From positions 1-13,561 of the forward strand of contig JAKAWN010000161.1 of assembly GCA_021827245.1 (NCBI GenBank): 13,561 bases of DNA. The letters are read 5' to 3'. The translations under genes were made by a program, and so were the position numbers. Below, one piece after another: positions 1 to 7,730 of the stretch. The notes under the pieces are model-generated. The model ran no database searches. It saw only the letters and a list, made by a program, of their open reading frames with translations, and was not told where the DNA came from. Position 1 is the first letter of the stretch, and every line of letters starts with the position of its first letter. The stretch comes from Acidobacteriota bacterium (GTDB taxonomy: Bacteria; Acidobacteriota; Terriglobia; UBA7540).

Positions 1-18
1 GCAAGAACATGCCGTCAT

Positions 19-235
19 TGTGCACGGTTCCCCGAGTAATTCAAGAGGGTAGGTCTTCACTACAACGCCTGCCGGGGGAACTCTTGTTGACGGGAAAACT
101 GTTGTCGGCCCCAAACGGGCCAGAATCGCGAAAAACAACGCCCTGTTGTCAAAGTCGGGCTAAAGCAGCGCCTCGGCGTAACTCGCAAGACCGCCCAGTT
201 CATGAGCCGCTGGCTCCGCCAACGGATGAAACGAT
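19..235 (+). pseudogene. Degraded IS1595-like transposase relic (tentative)
   Basis: Short stretches in different frames resemble an ISXO2/IS1595-type transposase in the expected order. Near 19-45 one frame reads TCRHCARF, a CxxC zinc-ribbon-like start. Near 60-85 it reads YNACRG, like the second half of such a ribbon. At 163-235 it reads KQRLGVTRKTAQFMSRWLRQRM, which matches the usual 'LGVTxKTAWFMxHRIR' segment of this family. The pieces are separated by stops and by a shorter gap than the family normally has, and no catalytic DDE part follows. I see only the N-terminal third at best. The match rests on memory of the family motif and could be chance. Confidence 0.33.
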
Positions 236-559
236 CATTCCTTTGCAATGTTCAGGCCACTCTGTTGAAGCATGAGAGAGCGGAAGCAATTTTCGAGTTG
301 ATTCTCCCCACCTATATGGGTGATCCACCTCGAGAAGCTGGTGGCTGATTAATGCTCAAAAGATTGCCGGCGACCGCAAGCTGAAGCTGCGGTAGCATGC
401 TTAGCAACACCTCGAATCTCCTCTGTTACCAGGCACCGACGAGATACGGGCCAGAATTAACCCACCGCGCAGTCCTCCCACCGGGATTAAGGAGATCGCA
501 AATGAATCTCGCAATTACATGAGCCGCCCCTGAATGTATTTTCCTTGTGAGCCTCCCCG
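236..559. other. Intergenic stretch with no recognisable gene
   Basis: All frames are short or interrupted and none resembles a family I know. It lies between the transposase relic and the cyclophilin-like gene and is probably decayed sequence plus the promoter region of the latter. No convincing promoter or terminator was identified. Confidence 0.4.
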
Positions 560-964
560 ATGCCGGCTTATGATTCCAACATGGATGGAACAAGGAAACT
601 TAGAATGACCATCGGATCGGTGGAACTGGTGGCTGAGTTGTTCAACACCCCAACCGCCGATGCCATTTACGCAAAGCTGCCCTTCACCTCCACTGCCTCC
701 ACCTGGGGAGATGAAGTCTACTTCTCTACGCCGGTTCGGGTGAGCAAGGAACCGGATGCCAGGGACGTGGTCGATATGGGCGAGTTGGCCTTCTGGGTTG
801 AAGGCGACTCAATCGCTATCGGCTTTGGCCCCACACCTGTCTCCCGCGGCAAGGAAATCCGCCTCGCTGCGCGGACGAACATCTGGGGCAAGACACTGGA
901 ACCCCTCGCGCAGTTGAACAAAGTGAAAGACGGGGCTCGTGTCAAAGTCGAAAGGGTTGACTAG
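560..964 (+). CDS. Cyclophilin-like fold protein (PF04126/TM1367 family)
   Basis: The 134-residue product matches the small bacterial cyclophilin-like family. The pattern is a beta strand '[17 protein letters not shown]', a WGDEVYF segment at about residues 49-55, a [10 protein letters not shown] segment, then [15 protein letters not shown] and a C-terminal '[10 protein letters not shown]'. These proteins share the cyclophilin barrel, but prolyl isomerase activity is not established for most of them, so the role is unknown. The start is uncertain: in-frame ATGs at 560, 581 and 605 all lack a strong ribosome binding site, and the family similarity begins at about the third. The gene stands alone between decayed sequence on both sides. 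It appears intact and cytoplasmic, with no signal peptide or membrane segment. Confidence 0.8.
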   Translation: MPAYDSNMDGTRKLRMTIGSVELVAELFNTPTADAIYAKLPFTSTASTWGDEVYFSTPVRVSKEPDARDVVDMGELAFWVEGDSIAIGFGPTPVSRGKEIRLAARTNIWGKTLEPLAQLNKVKDGARVKVERVD

Positions 965-1287
965 TCGAGCAGTGTAGGGGCTGTTGGTTGCTTCGTGCCA
1001 GCGGCGCGGCGTGGATTCTGCATCTGCAGTGAATCCGCCGTTCCTGACGCCACCCGCCAAGAGATGTCCCAAATCCGTTCGGTCGATCAGCCAAGTCCGA
1101 CGACCGTTACCACGGGAGGTCGTGGGTCATCCAGAGGAAGCGAAGGCAAACGCCGACTTCCATCGATTCAATGCCGGCGGCCGTTTCTCGCCACGGCAGA
1201 ATCCTCGCAGCCGCCATGCGGAGTCGCGGAGCGAGCGGCCGGAGCTGCCGCAATGACCGATGGGATGCCAATAGCGGTTCTGGGACC
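965..1287. other. Intergenic stretch with no recognisable gene
   Basis: Overlapping ORFs are present on both strands, but none looks like a real protein: they are rich in Arg, Pro and Ser and match no motif known to me. I see nothing else here beyond the presumed upstream region of the flavin-reductase-like gene. Confidence 0.45.
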
Positions 1288-1821
1288 ATGATGAAAAACC
1301 TGCCTTTGTCGAAAGTCTATCAGTTGCTCGAGCCCGGTCCGGTGGTCCTGCTGACGACTGCGCGCAGGGGCCGCGCCAACATCATGACGATGTCCTGGCA
1401 TATGATGGTCGAGTTCGAACCACCACTGATAGCCTGTATCGTCAGCAACAGGAATCACAGCTTTGCGGCACTGCGGGAGACGAAAGAGTGCGTGATCGCT
1501 ATTCCAGCGCTGGAACTGGCGCCCACAGTCGTGCAGGTCGGAAACTGCTCAGGCCGGAACGTGAATAAGTTTGAGAAATTCGGCCTGACGCCAACGCCAG
1601 CCAAGTTTGTCGCGCCGCCTCTAGTGGCCGAGTGCTTCGCCAACCTCGAATGCAAAGTAGCCGATACTCGTTTCGTCAACAAGTACGGCATGTTCATCCT
1701 GGAAGTCCTCAAGGCTTGGACCGACCCGGCGCAAAGGGACCCGAAGACCATTCACCATCAGGGATACGGCAGGTTCGCCGTGGATGGTGAGATGATCAAA
1801 CTGAAGTCGAGAATGCGATAA
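1288..1821 (+). CDS. Flavin reductase-like domain protein (FMN-binding split barrel)
   Basis: The 177-residue product fits the DIM6/NTAB flavin reductase-like family, which binds FMN and often reduces flavin with NAD(P)H. Visible landmarks are the opening 'PGPVVLLTTARRGRANIMTMSW', in which the strand and following MTxSW segment form the flavin site, then 'EFEPPLIACIVSNRNHSFAALRET', and 'ECVIAIPALELA' before a conserved-looking 'VGNCSGRNVNKFEKFGLT'. I chose the ATG at 1288 because family similarity starts there; a second ATG follows directly at 1291, and the frame stays open upstream to 1171 with low-quality sequence. No partner oxygenase or operon neighbour is present, so the physiological substrate cannot be inferred. 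It appears complete. Confidence 0.82.
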   Translation: MMKNLPLSKVYQLLEPGPVVLLTTARRGRANIMTMSWHMMVEFEPPLIACIVSNRNHSFAALRETKECVIAIPALELAPTVVQVGNCSGRNVNKFEKFGLTPTPAKFVAPPLVAECFANLECKVADTRFVNKYGMFILEVLKAWTDPAQRDPKTIHHQGYGRFAVDGEMIKLKSRMR

Positions 1822-2249
1822 TCGGCACACGACAATAACGGGAGTTTCGCCATTCGGTGACGGGGTAGATCTGGGATTGCTCAAGAAACTTGACCAACCG
1901 TTTGAGGTTTTGGACGGTGGCGGCGAGGTAGAACTGCTTCGTCACGTTCCCAAGTCGGCGATGAGGGACCCTGCCCAATCCCACCCGCAGTTTGAGCTCT
2001 GAAAACAGCGCTTCGGTCTTGTTCTGTTCCCGCCCGGATAGAGACCAAGTCGCGGGTGGCTTGTCGTGCCGGTTCCCGCCAGTGCAGGGACACCTTACGA
2101 TAGGGACCCGGCGTGCAACGCTTCCGCACAGGACAGTTTCCGCATTCGGCGGGCTTGGCCAAATAGACAGGAATCGTATTCACCAGCTCAGTAGGAGTCA
2201 GCTCGGGATACGCACACCCCGCGGGCAACACACCGCCCTCCCGCCTCAA
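1796..2249 (-). pseudogene. IS1182-type transposase remnant, C-terminal part, frameshifted
   Basis: Two minus-strand frames together give the C-terminal third of a DDE transposase of the IS1182 type. The first (about 2249 to 2045) reads 'VYLAKPAECGNCPVRKRCTPG', the cysteine cluster typical of the family, followed by a run of Arg/Lys residues. After a frameshift near 2030-2045 the second frame reads SGREQNKTEALFSELKLRVG, carrying the expected catalytic Glu region. It continues GRVPHRRLGNVTKQFYLAAT and ends VQNLKRLVKFL, the usual family ending. The N-terminal two thirds, with the other catalytic Asp residues, is absent and I could not find terminal inverted repeats. It is a dead relic, not a mobile copy. 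Confidence 0.7.
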
Positions 2250-2590
2250 TAGACGAGCCTCTCCGCCGCCCCAGACGGCCCGGCCTCTCTCTCACGGGTT
2301 GCCGGTTGATCCCGAGAATCACCACTGGGCTTTCCCGTGTTGCGTCTGGTCCCCTTTGCCTGCATGCCGTTGCCACTATCCCTGCAAATCCGATAGAAAG
2401 CCGTTTGCTTGCACTGTGTACGTCATCCTCGGACTTCCTCGCCTATCAGGCAGGTTGGTTCCTGTATTACCAGCTTCGACGCCTGCGCAGTATGCACTCA
2501 TCTTATGGCCTGCACGCTCGCCGCGTCATTGTTGCGACCTTCAGGGGAAATTGACAACCTGTAAACGCAGAACGGGGCTGACCACAAATC
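2250..2590. other. Intergenic stretch with no recognisable gene
   Basis: Between the transposase relic and the hydrolase pseudogene there is no ORF I can identify. A plus-strand frame is open from about 2299 into the pseudogene, but its product is rich in Cys, Pro and Arg, runs antisense to the hydrolase, and looks like a shadow. The lost N-terminal part of the transposase is not recognisable here. Confidence 0.45.
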
Positions 2591-4835
2591 TTACGGGCCT
2601 GGCATCGTACGCTTTGTCGCCTGCGATTTCAGCGATGTCAGGGTGTCGAGAAGATAGTATTGACCGTAAATCAGCGCAGTGTCTGCCGGGTGAGTCGAGC
2701 AACCGTGGCGCAACAATCCGGGCGGGGTGGGATCGCCCTTACAGATTGGTGTCAGGTAACGGTCAATCAGCGACTGCGTGGTGTACTCGCACATGCGCCG
2801 CTAAAGCGCCGCCTTCTGAGGATCCGGTTCCACCATTGAAAGGCGCACCAGGCCGTCGGCAATGATGGCTGCCGCCGAACTGTTGCGGTTACGGTAAAGG
2901 ACTCCCGGATCGTTGAAGTCATACCAGGGGACGCCGTCTTTGGGCAGGTGGGAGATGACGTAGTGAGCGACTTTCTCTGCCGTAACCAGCATGCGCAGAT
3001 CATGGGTTTCCCGAAATGCGGCGGCAAAGCCATAGAGCGCCCATGCTTCACCTCGCGACCAGGTTGTGTTCCAGGCATAACCCTGGTGCGTGTTATAAAA
3101 AACCCGATGGCCAGGCGGAGAGCGGCACGCAGCGCGCTTGCGCGATACTTGGAATTGTGCGTGAGCCTGTAGCCGGGCACTGCCGAATAGTAGTAGAGGA
3201 AGCCGACGTCGTGGTCCAGTTTGGATTCGTGGCCAATCAGGCGCGAGGTCCACAATTCAGCCCAGTGGAGGTATTCGGGATTATGGGTGATCTGGTACAT
3301 CTTCCATAATTCACCGGTCCAGAAGAACCCATTCTGAGGCTGCCATTCTCCGGTGTTGTTGTTGGCTTCGCTAAAGAATCCCTTTCCGTTATCGGCGCTG
3401 AATGTTCTGCGGTTGCTGGCCGCAATCACCGGAGACCACTTCTTAGCGGTCCGATCAATTTCCTCTTCAAGGAGTTCGATTGCCTGCGCATATGTACGCT
3501 TAGCGATGGGGTGAAGGGTGTCCGGAGGCGCGGACTGCGTTTGCGGCGCGGCAGAAAGAATCTTCACGATCACAGGGTGCTCCATGCGGAAAATCTTGTT
3601 GTGCACCACAGCGAGAAATCGCTTTTGGGTCGTGATTGCTCTGCCGGAAGCGACAAAGTTGATGTCGCCGATCCGTCCGTCTCCGACGCCGGTCGGAATC
3701 GGATTGTTGCTGGCTTCCTTATCCCAGGCCGCCATCGAGTACCAGGAGGTCGTCTGCTCCTTCAGCGGAAACATGAGAAGGTAGTTCGCCTTATCCTGAG
3801 CTCGTGAGGCAGTGCTGCCCGGAGTCATGATCACCGCCAATGCAAGGTTGCTACCTTTGAGGATGGGCGCAATGGCCTGGTTGGCAGGTTCAACGACTTG
3901 CTGTCCCCACGTTGCGACCCACGGAGTCGTGGCCCCGGGCCGGGACCGCAAGGCGGGAATGTTCGGGCGTCTGGCAAAGCCGGTGGCGAAGGTAAAATCT
4001 CCCGCATTGGAAGAACTGATCGTCTGTGTAAACCCTCGCTTGCCTGCCCATTGAACAATGCGGAATTTCAAGTTGATGGTCCTTCCGCCGACTTTCCACC
4101 CGCGGTAGGTGAGCCCGACAATCGCCCGCACCGGCCCGGTGGAGACGATGCGGCATTTCCCGTCAGCCACATCTGAAACCCTTGCCGCGACACCATTCAC
4201 CCAGCCGGCAACCGCCCCGATGCCGAGCGAGTCGCCGACCATAAAGATGTCCCTGCCGTCCGGCGAAGCATTGTGATAGATGTACCCCGGCGTGGCGAAA
4301 CGGTTGAGCAGCAACATGGGACGTTTCTTCCCATAGATATCAATGGCATTCCGCTTGTCGAAGTAGAGCCGGAACCCAATCCTCCTGGATTCCCATCCCA
4401 CACCCTGGATGTTCCGGCTGAAGATGGAGTTGGTGCGCGGCGGATAGTCGCCTCGAAGGTTGTAGATGAGGTCGGGAGGACCGTAGGTATTGTGACGACG
4501 CGCGTCTGGTGGGGGGCCACATTGATCTGAAAAGCGAGTTCGTTGGCCTTGGTGCCGCTGTCCACAGCGTCAATCTGCGAGGGCAGTTCGGTGGCTTTCA
4601 CAGCCGCAGCGTCTTCCTGAAGGGTGGCCGCATCCGTGGCGGTAACGATCTGCGACCCAGCGTAGAAATCGGGGGCGACCTTGCGCAGTTGGGGAATTGA
4701 CAGAACGATATCGGCTGCGGGACGCGCCCGGTCCGTCGGGTTGGTGATCACTAGCTTGATACATTTCAACCGCGTTGCGCCTTCCGCGGTAGCGGCCACC
4801 AATAGCAGCATGGCCATCAGGAGGGTTTTGCGCAT
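2591..4835 (-). pseudogene. DUF4861 + GH88 (unsaturated glucuronyl hydrolase-like) protein, broken by two frameshifts and a stop
   Basis: Read across three breaks, this minus-strand gene encodes a secreted two-domain protein. It opens with a signal peptide (MRKTLLMAMLLLVAATAEG) behind a GGAG site. A DUF4861-like domain follows: GFRLYFDKRNAIDIYGKK, PGYIYHNASPDGRDIF, GDSLGIGAVAGW. The second half is GH88-like: [29 protein letters not shown] (the Asp in HDVGF corresponds to a catalytic Asp of the family), [37 protein letters not shown] and ALIYGQYYLLDTL. GH88 enzymes remove unsaturated uronic acids from the ends of oligosaccharides made by polysaccharide lyases. The reading frame changes near 4438 and again near 3097-3115, where there is a run of six A at 3097-3102. 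An in-frame TAG at 2801-2803 interrupts the last part. Three lesions make an active full-length product unlikely, though a homopolymer indel could be a sequencing error. Confidence 0.78.
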
Positions 4836-5022
4836 CGGATCTCCAACGCTCGTCTAAGTCACCTTTAGATGCCAAAACGAAAAAATCCCTTGTGTGTTTA
4901 ACTTGTGTCGGATCTATTCAAACGCTGCTTGCCGTTATCAGCAGATTCTTGGCGGCCGAAAGCAACAGGTGCGCCAGGGTTGCCGATATCCGATTGATGC
5001 CCTTTCGCCGGTGGAATCGTCC

Positions 5023-5541
5023 TTATACCTTCGAAACAGAAAATGAGAGCCTGTACGCGAACATGCTTATGTCTTGCACTTCAGATACAGTAGTTCGGAG
5101 CTCTGGGGTAATCTCATCGCCCATTAACATTATCCTGACCTTGCTTACACCGAGATGCTTTTTCATCCGCGCTCGGTAATACAGGGCCTGGCCGAGCGTC
5201 TTTTCATGCCCACGGTGGAGCTTCAGCTCGATTACAACAGACACGCCTTCTGAGCCCTCGGCCAGGATGTCGATTTTGCGATTGTTCTCGTCAACTCCAT
5301 ACTCTACGGCGGTCTTTCCTGCCTCGGCGGGCCAGAGTTCCAATCCCTCTTTCAAAGTTCGCAGGTTCCTTGCCAGATAGTCCCGGAGATGAAACTCAAG
5401 GACAAACGCTGTTTCCGCTTCCTCGGCCTCGTCCGCTTCCTCCGCATCGCCGGAATCAGGATCGGGCGCCGGTGGGGATTCGCGCCACCTCTCGTATGCC
5501 CGCCTGAATTGTCCAAGATCAGGAATTCGATCTTGTACCTC
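5023..5541 (-). pseudogene. NucS-like PD-(D/E)XK nuclease domain protein, 5' truncated
   Basis: The frame is open for 172 codons from a stop at 5542-5544 down to the TAA at 5023. It contains an acidic linker rich in Asp, Glu and Ala, then FVLEFHLRDYLARNL, an N-terminal helix as in NucS-like/DUF91 nucleases. The nuclease core is KIDILAEGSEG followed by VVIELKLHRG, giving the Asp and ExK of a PD-(D/E)XK site, and then LGQALYYRARMKK. The only start codon in the open frame is a TTG at 5355, inside the domain, which would give just 110 residues without the helix. The start therefore seems lost. The product may be a dead fragment, or the true N-terminus lies in another frame through a frameshift near 5542. 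It sits next to an integrase relic, so it may be old island cargo. Confidence 0.5.
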
Positions 5542-5725
5542 TTACAGATCAGGGACTCGATGTTCATACATATCTTATCCTCCAGTTCGTCCTTAATGGT
5601 CGCCAAATAACGCCTCGGTGATGAACGGTCCGTAACGTTTACTGGGAAAGGTGCGCAGTTGGATAAATGGATTATTGACAGTAGGCCATGGTCGGCCCGA
5701 TAGGCTCCTGACTTGAGCTCCGGCA

Positions 5726-5880
5726 CACCGCTCTGCGTCCTGCCGTCGAATGATGCGTACGGCTCAAATCATACAGCCGTACAGCAAGCCGGATATCACG
5801 GCGGGCACCTACATCCATGGCGTGCCCGAGGAGAATCTCAAGGCGCAGGGAGAGTTTGCGCACCTTGATGCAGGAGGGGG
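5726..5880 (+). pseudogene. C-terminal remnant of a second tyrosine integrase
   Basis: In the frame of the ATG at 5750 the sequence reads TAQIIQPYSKPDITAGTYIH and then GVPEENLKAQGEFA. This is the usual end of a tyrosine recombinase: 'TAQxxLGHSKPDIT..TYxH..PE...KA'. The expected LGH has become QPY, so the catalytic His is replaced by Tyr, while the nucleophile-region Tyr in GTYIH is kept. Nothing upstream in this frame looks like the rest of an integrase. It differs from the intact integrase at 9293, which has LGHTDSRLTLGVYTQ. It points toward the left tRNA fragment at 6018 just as the intact integrase points toward the tRNA, suggesting an older insertion at the same tRNA. The limits are approximate. 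Confidence 0.5.
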
Positions 5881-6017
5881 ATTCATCTCGAATAAAGGGG
5901 AATTCCCTGATGGACGCAAGGCCTGTTTCCGGTTTGGTGCAGTAGGCGCAGCGGGCTGGGCGTCGGGTTGAGATTGAGGTAGGAATGTGAAGAGAACGTG
6001 CTAAATTCAAGAAAACA

Positions 6018-6064
6018 CATGGTGGGCGATACAGGACTCGAACCTGTGACTTCTACCGTGTGAA
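6018..6064. repeat. Left att copy (47-bp direct repeat, tRNA-Val 3' fragment)
   Basis: This copy is identical over 47 bp to 10482-10528 and the match ends sharply on both sides. Positions 6020-6064 correspond to the tRNA from the anticodon loop through the T arm, acceptor strand and CCA end. The 5' half of the tRNA is absent, so this is an attachment-site scar and not a tRNA gene. Confidence 0.9.
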
Positions 6065-6127
6065 AGTGATTTAACCCATTTTCTAAGCCGTGGCCTGCCA
6101 TGCTTTTCCGCAACTTAGCGTTTTCGA

Positions 6128-6170
6128 CTTGGGCGCAAAACAGGGGGTTTTGCTCCCAAGTTGCTCCCAA
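6128..6170. promoter_or_regulatory. Left integrase arm-type sites / inverted repeat
   Basis: TTGCTCCCAA occurs at 6150-6159 and again at 6161-6170. An inverted third version, TTGGGCGCAA, lies at 6129-6138. The latter forms an imperfect inverted repeat with the first: 13-nt arms at 6128-6140 and 6148-6160, one mismatch, 7-nt spacer. The same tandem TTGCTCCCA pair is found at the other end of the element, so these are probably integrase arm-binding sites. The hairpin could also end transcription of the leftward gene that stops at 6174, but no T-run follows it on that strand. Confidence 0.55.
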
Positions 6171-6173
6171 AAA

Positions 6174-6527
6174 TTAAGACCGAACGGATTCTCGGGTTTG
6201 ATTGCTGGTAGGGACCGCGCTGCGGGTGTTCTTTTCAAGCTGCAACTGACACAAGGTACGCTGCGCTTCTAACCTCAACCCAAATGCCTTTTCTTTCCCT
6301 CGAATGTAAAAGCCCACTACGCACACGACAAAAAGTACTCCCGCCACAAAAAGGGCCGAGTCAGGGGCCGCATTTCGCAAATATGCGACCAAACCCCAAT
6401 ACGATACCAGAGCCAAGAGAGCGCCAAGCAACACCCCGCGGATGGTGTATTGAGCAACGATGCTGTCAGCCTTTGAGTACAGGCTGTCCGCGAATTGCTG
6501 AAGAATCTTAGGATCGTAGGCGGCCAT
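6174..6527 (-). CDS. Two-helix small membrane protein of unknown function
   Basis: The 117-residue product has a soluble N-terminus, two hydrophobic helices (about residues 31-50, GVLLGALLALVSYWGLVAYL, and 58-75, ALFVAGVLFVVCVVGFYI) separated by a short loop, and a basic C-terminal tail. Both ends are probably cytoplasmic. I chose the ATG at 6527 because a GGGGGG purine run lies 5-11 bases upstream; an earlier in-frame start at 6557 has weaker support. It is the only leftward gene of the element and is transcribed divergently from the 6647 gene across a shared regulatory region. No family is recognised. Small membrane proteins in this place on small replicons may act in exclusion, release or virion assembly, but nothing here decides between them. 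Confidence 0.65.
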   Translation of the reverse strand: MAAYDPKILQQFADSLYSKADSIVAQYTIRGVLLGALLALVSYWGLVAYLRNAAPDSALFVAGVLFVVCVVGFYIRGKEKAFGLRLEAQRTLCQLQLEKNTRSAVPTSNQTRESVRS

Positions 6528-6592
6528 TTTATCCCCCCCGACAACGTGCCATCCCATTTAGTCGGCGCTATTCTACTACGGCTTCTCCACTG

Positions 6593-6601
6593 TGGTATAA
6601 A
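6593..6601 (+). promoter_or_regulatory. Extended -10 promoter candidate for the 6647 operon
   Basis: TGTGGTATAAAT contains an extended -10 element (TG, one base, TATAAA at 6596-6601) about 45 bases before the ATG at 6647. No good -35 hexamer is evident, as often with extended -10 promoters. It lies in the divergent gap, directly before the palindrome at 6610-6628. Confidence 0.4.
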
Positions 6602-6609
6602 TATTTGCG

Positions 6610-6628
6610 ATGTGCGCATGATGCACAT
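6610..6628. promoter_or_regulatory. Operator-like inverted repeat ATGTGC-N7-GCACAT
   Basis: Two perfect 6-bp arms lie 7 bp apart (centre to centre 13 bp), starting 9 bp after the candidate -10 box and ending before the ATG at 6647. The position over the likely transcription start is typical of a repressor operator. The most economical candidate binder is the element's own 6647 product, which has a possible C-terminal HTH; this is inference. Confidence 0.4.
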
Positions 6629-6646
6629 GGAAAGGCGGGACGAACA

Positions 6647-7327
6647 ATGAAGCCTCAACAGCAAACCGACTTCGGCAAGTCTCTAGACATAGACTTTCGC
6701 AAGAAGGCCAGCGGAGATCAAGAAGTACGAACGCAAGAGAGATTCCTGCATGATGTTTTTTCTTTATTCGCCTACGACAGACTGTGGAAAGTACTGTACG
6801 GCGAATACAACGGACTCTGCCTGCTGTTTTGGCTCCGCCCAAAGTTGCAACCCTTGGCGAAAAAATATCGTGGCCGACCGCGCGAGCTTACTCGGGCTCT
6901 GGAGCAGTTGCTCGATGCTACTGCAAAGAAACTTGGCATCCCTGAGTCTGAATTGCGTAGCTTCGATGATCTGTTCCGCCCGACACAGCGACTTTCAAGA
7001 CGGCAACACAAAACAATAAACCGCCTTACTACCGAATTTCTCCCCTCCCTCTTCTCTCCCGACGGAAAGCCTCATGTCCCATCTAATCCAACTTTGCTCG
7101 TGAAGATGTTCACGGGACTTACTAGCAATCCTCCCGGGCCGAAGCCGAGCAAGGCAACCCAAAAAATTCAGAAACTCCACCTGAAAGGTATGCGGCCAGC
7201 CCGAATTGCACGGAAAGTCTACAACCCTGAGTATGAGCACGCCGATTCAATCCGCAAGCAGGAATTGATTGCCGAGGTCCGCACGGTAATTAAGAACATG
7301 CGGCGCTCAGAGTCTTCGTTATCCTAA
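6647..7327 (+). CDS. Unknown element protein with possible C-terminal helix-turn-helix
   Basis: The 226-residue product is basic and predicted soluble. I do not recognise its family. The N-terminal part contains an aromatic-rich segment (FAYDRLWKVLYGEYNGLCLLFWL) followed by a helical stretch with 'RPRELTRALEQLLDATAKKLGI'. Near residues 173-193 KIQKLHLKGMRPARIARKVY resembles the resolvase- or sigma-type HTH 'I..L...G.s...IA', and the tail is Lys/Arg-rich. The ATG at 6647 has a purine-rich GGAAAGGCGGG upstream. The frame is open further to 6605, but that would run through the palindrome and -10 region. As first gene behind a promoter with an operator-like repeat, it could be a regulator or replication accessory protein. 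It is the longest unknown gene of the element. Confidence 0.7.
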   Translation: MKPQQQTDFGKSLDIDFRKKASGDQEVRTQERFLHDVFSLFAYDRLWKVLYGEYNGLCLLFWLRPKLQPLAKKYRGRPRELTRALEQLLDATAKKLGIPESELRSFDDLFRPTQRLSRRQHKTINRLTTEFLPSLFSPDGKPHVPSNPTLLVKMFTGLTSNPPGPKPSKATQKIQKLHLKGMRPARIARKVYNPEYEHADSIRKQELIAEVRTVIKNMRRSESSLS

Positions 7328-7366
7328 CAGTTAACAAGCAAGAGGATAGTTTATAGTTCGTGTACA

Positions 7367-7391
7367 GGGTAAATATTCCGTCCATTTACCC
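7367..7391 (+). terminator. Hairpin after the 6647 gene, possible terminator
   Basis: GGGTAAAT at 7367-7374 and ATTTACCC at 7384-7391 form a perfect 8-bp stem with a 9-nt loop, 40 bases after the stop at 7327. Only a weak CCCTTTC tract follows, so termination may be partial. Confidence 0.4.
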
Positions 7392-7484
7392 CCTTTCGCG
7401 GATCGCATCAGCCCAAGTATGCTCGGTTCGATTTGAAAATCCCTCCCTGGATTTCAATGGGCTGGATTTCGGAAAGGAGCCAAC

Positions 7485-7625
7485 ATGGCGCTTAAGCCTA
7501 CCCGCGCGGACCTTATCGAACAAAACGAGGATCTCTTGGACCGACTCGAAACCCTTCGTGACGAGATCGACGACGTTTTGGGCGATTTTGAAAATGACGA
7601 ACCGGAAGACACTAACTCCGGCTGA
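7485..7625 (+). CDS. 46-aa acidic helical peptide
   Basis: This short ORF has one of the best ribosome binding sites in the window: AAGGAG at 7474-7479, five bases before the ATG. The product starts MALKPTRADLIEQNEDLLDR and continues LETLRDEIDDVLGDFENDEP before a short tail. It is highly acidic, and its Leu/Ile spacing suits one amphipathic helix or coiled coil. I know no family for it. It lies in the rightward gene series between the unknown 226-aa protein and the strong hairpin at 7631, whose first arm begins 6 bases after the stop. A DNA-mimic, anti-repressor or assembly role is conceivable but unsupported. An imperfect hairpin (about 7431-7454) precedes its ribosome binding site. Confidence 0.65.
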   Translation: MALKPTRADLIEQNEDLLDRLETLRDEIDDVLGDFENDEPEDTNSG

Positions 7626-7630
7626 AGGGC

Positions 7631-7669
7631 GGCGAGCCGGCGGATGTTGCAAAAATCCGCCGGCTTGCC
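7631..7669. repeat. Very strong hairpin (15-bp stem, 9-nt loop)
   Basis: GCCGGCGGAT (7636-7645) and ATCCGCCGGC (7655-7664) pair perfectly, and five further outer pairs (one G.T) extend the stem to 7631-7669. No T-run follows on either strand, so it is not a classical terminator. In a replicon with a HUH initiator such a structure could be a single-strand origin, a packaging signal or a transcript stabiliser. Confidence 0.6.
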
Positions 7670-7730
7670 CGCATGGGGAGAAATGTGTCCGCAATGGTTC
7701 TTAATGTCAGGGAGCGACACGGCATATAAA

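Noticed and set aside
2299..2865. 188-aa plus-strand ORF
   Set aside because: It runs antisense to the hydrolase pseudogene, has a Cys/Arg/Pro-rich product and matches no family.
5352..5726. 124-aa minus-strand ORF overlapping the nuclease region
   Set aside because: Its second half is the nuclease linker read out of frame; the first half could hold the lost N-terminus of the nuclease but I see no motif to support it.
6020..6064. Second tRNA-Val gene on the minus strand
   Set aside because: Only the anticodon-loop-to-CCA part is present; the acceptor 5' strand and D arm are missing, so it is an att scar.
7631..7669. Rho-independent terminator
   Set aside because: The stem is strong, but no T-run follows on either strand.
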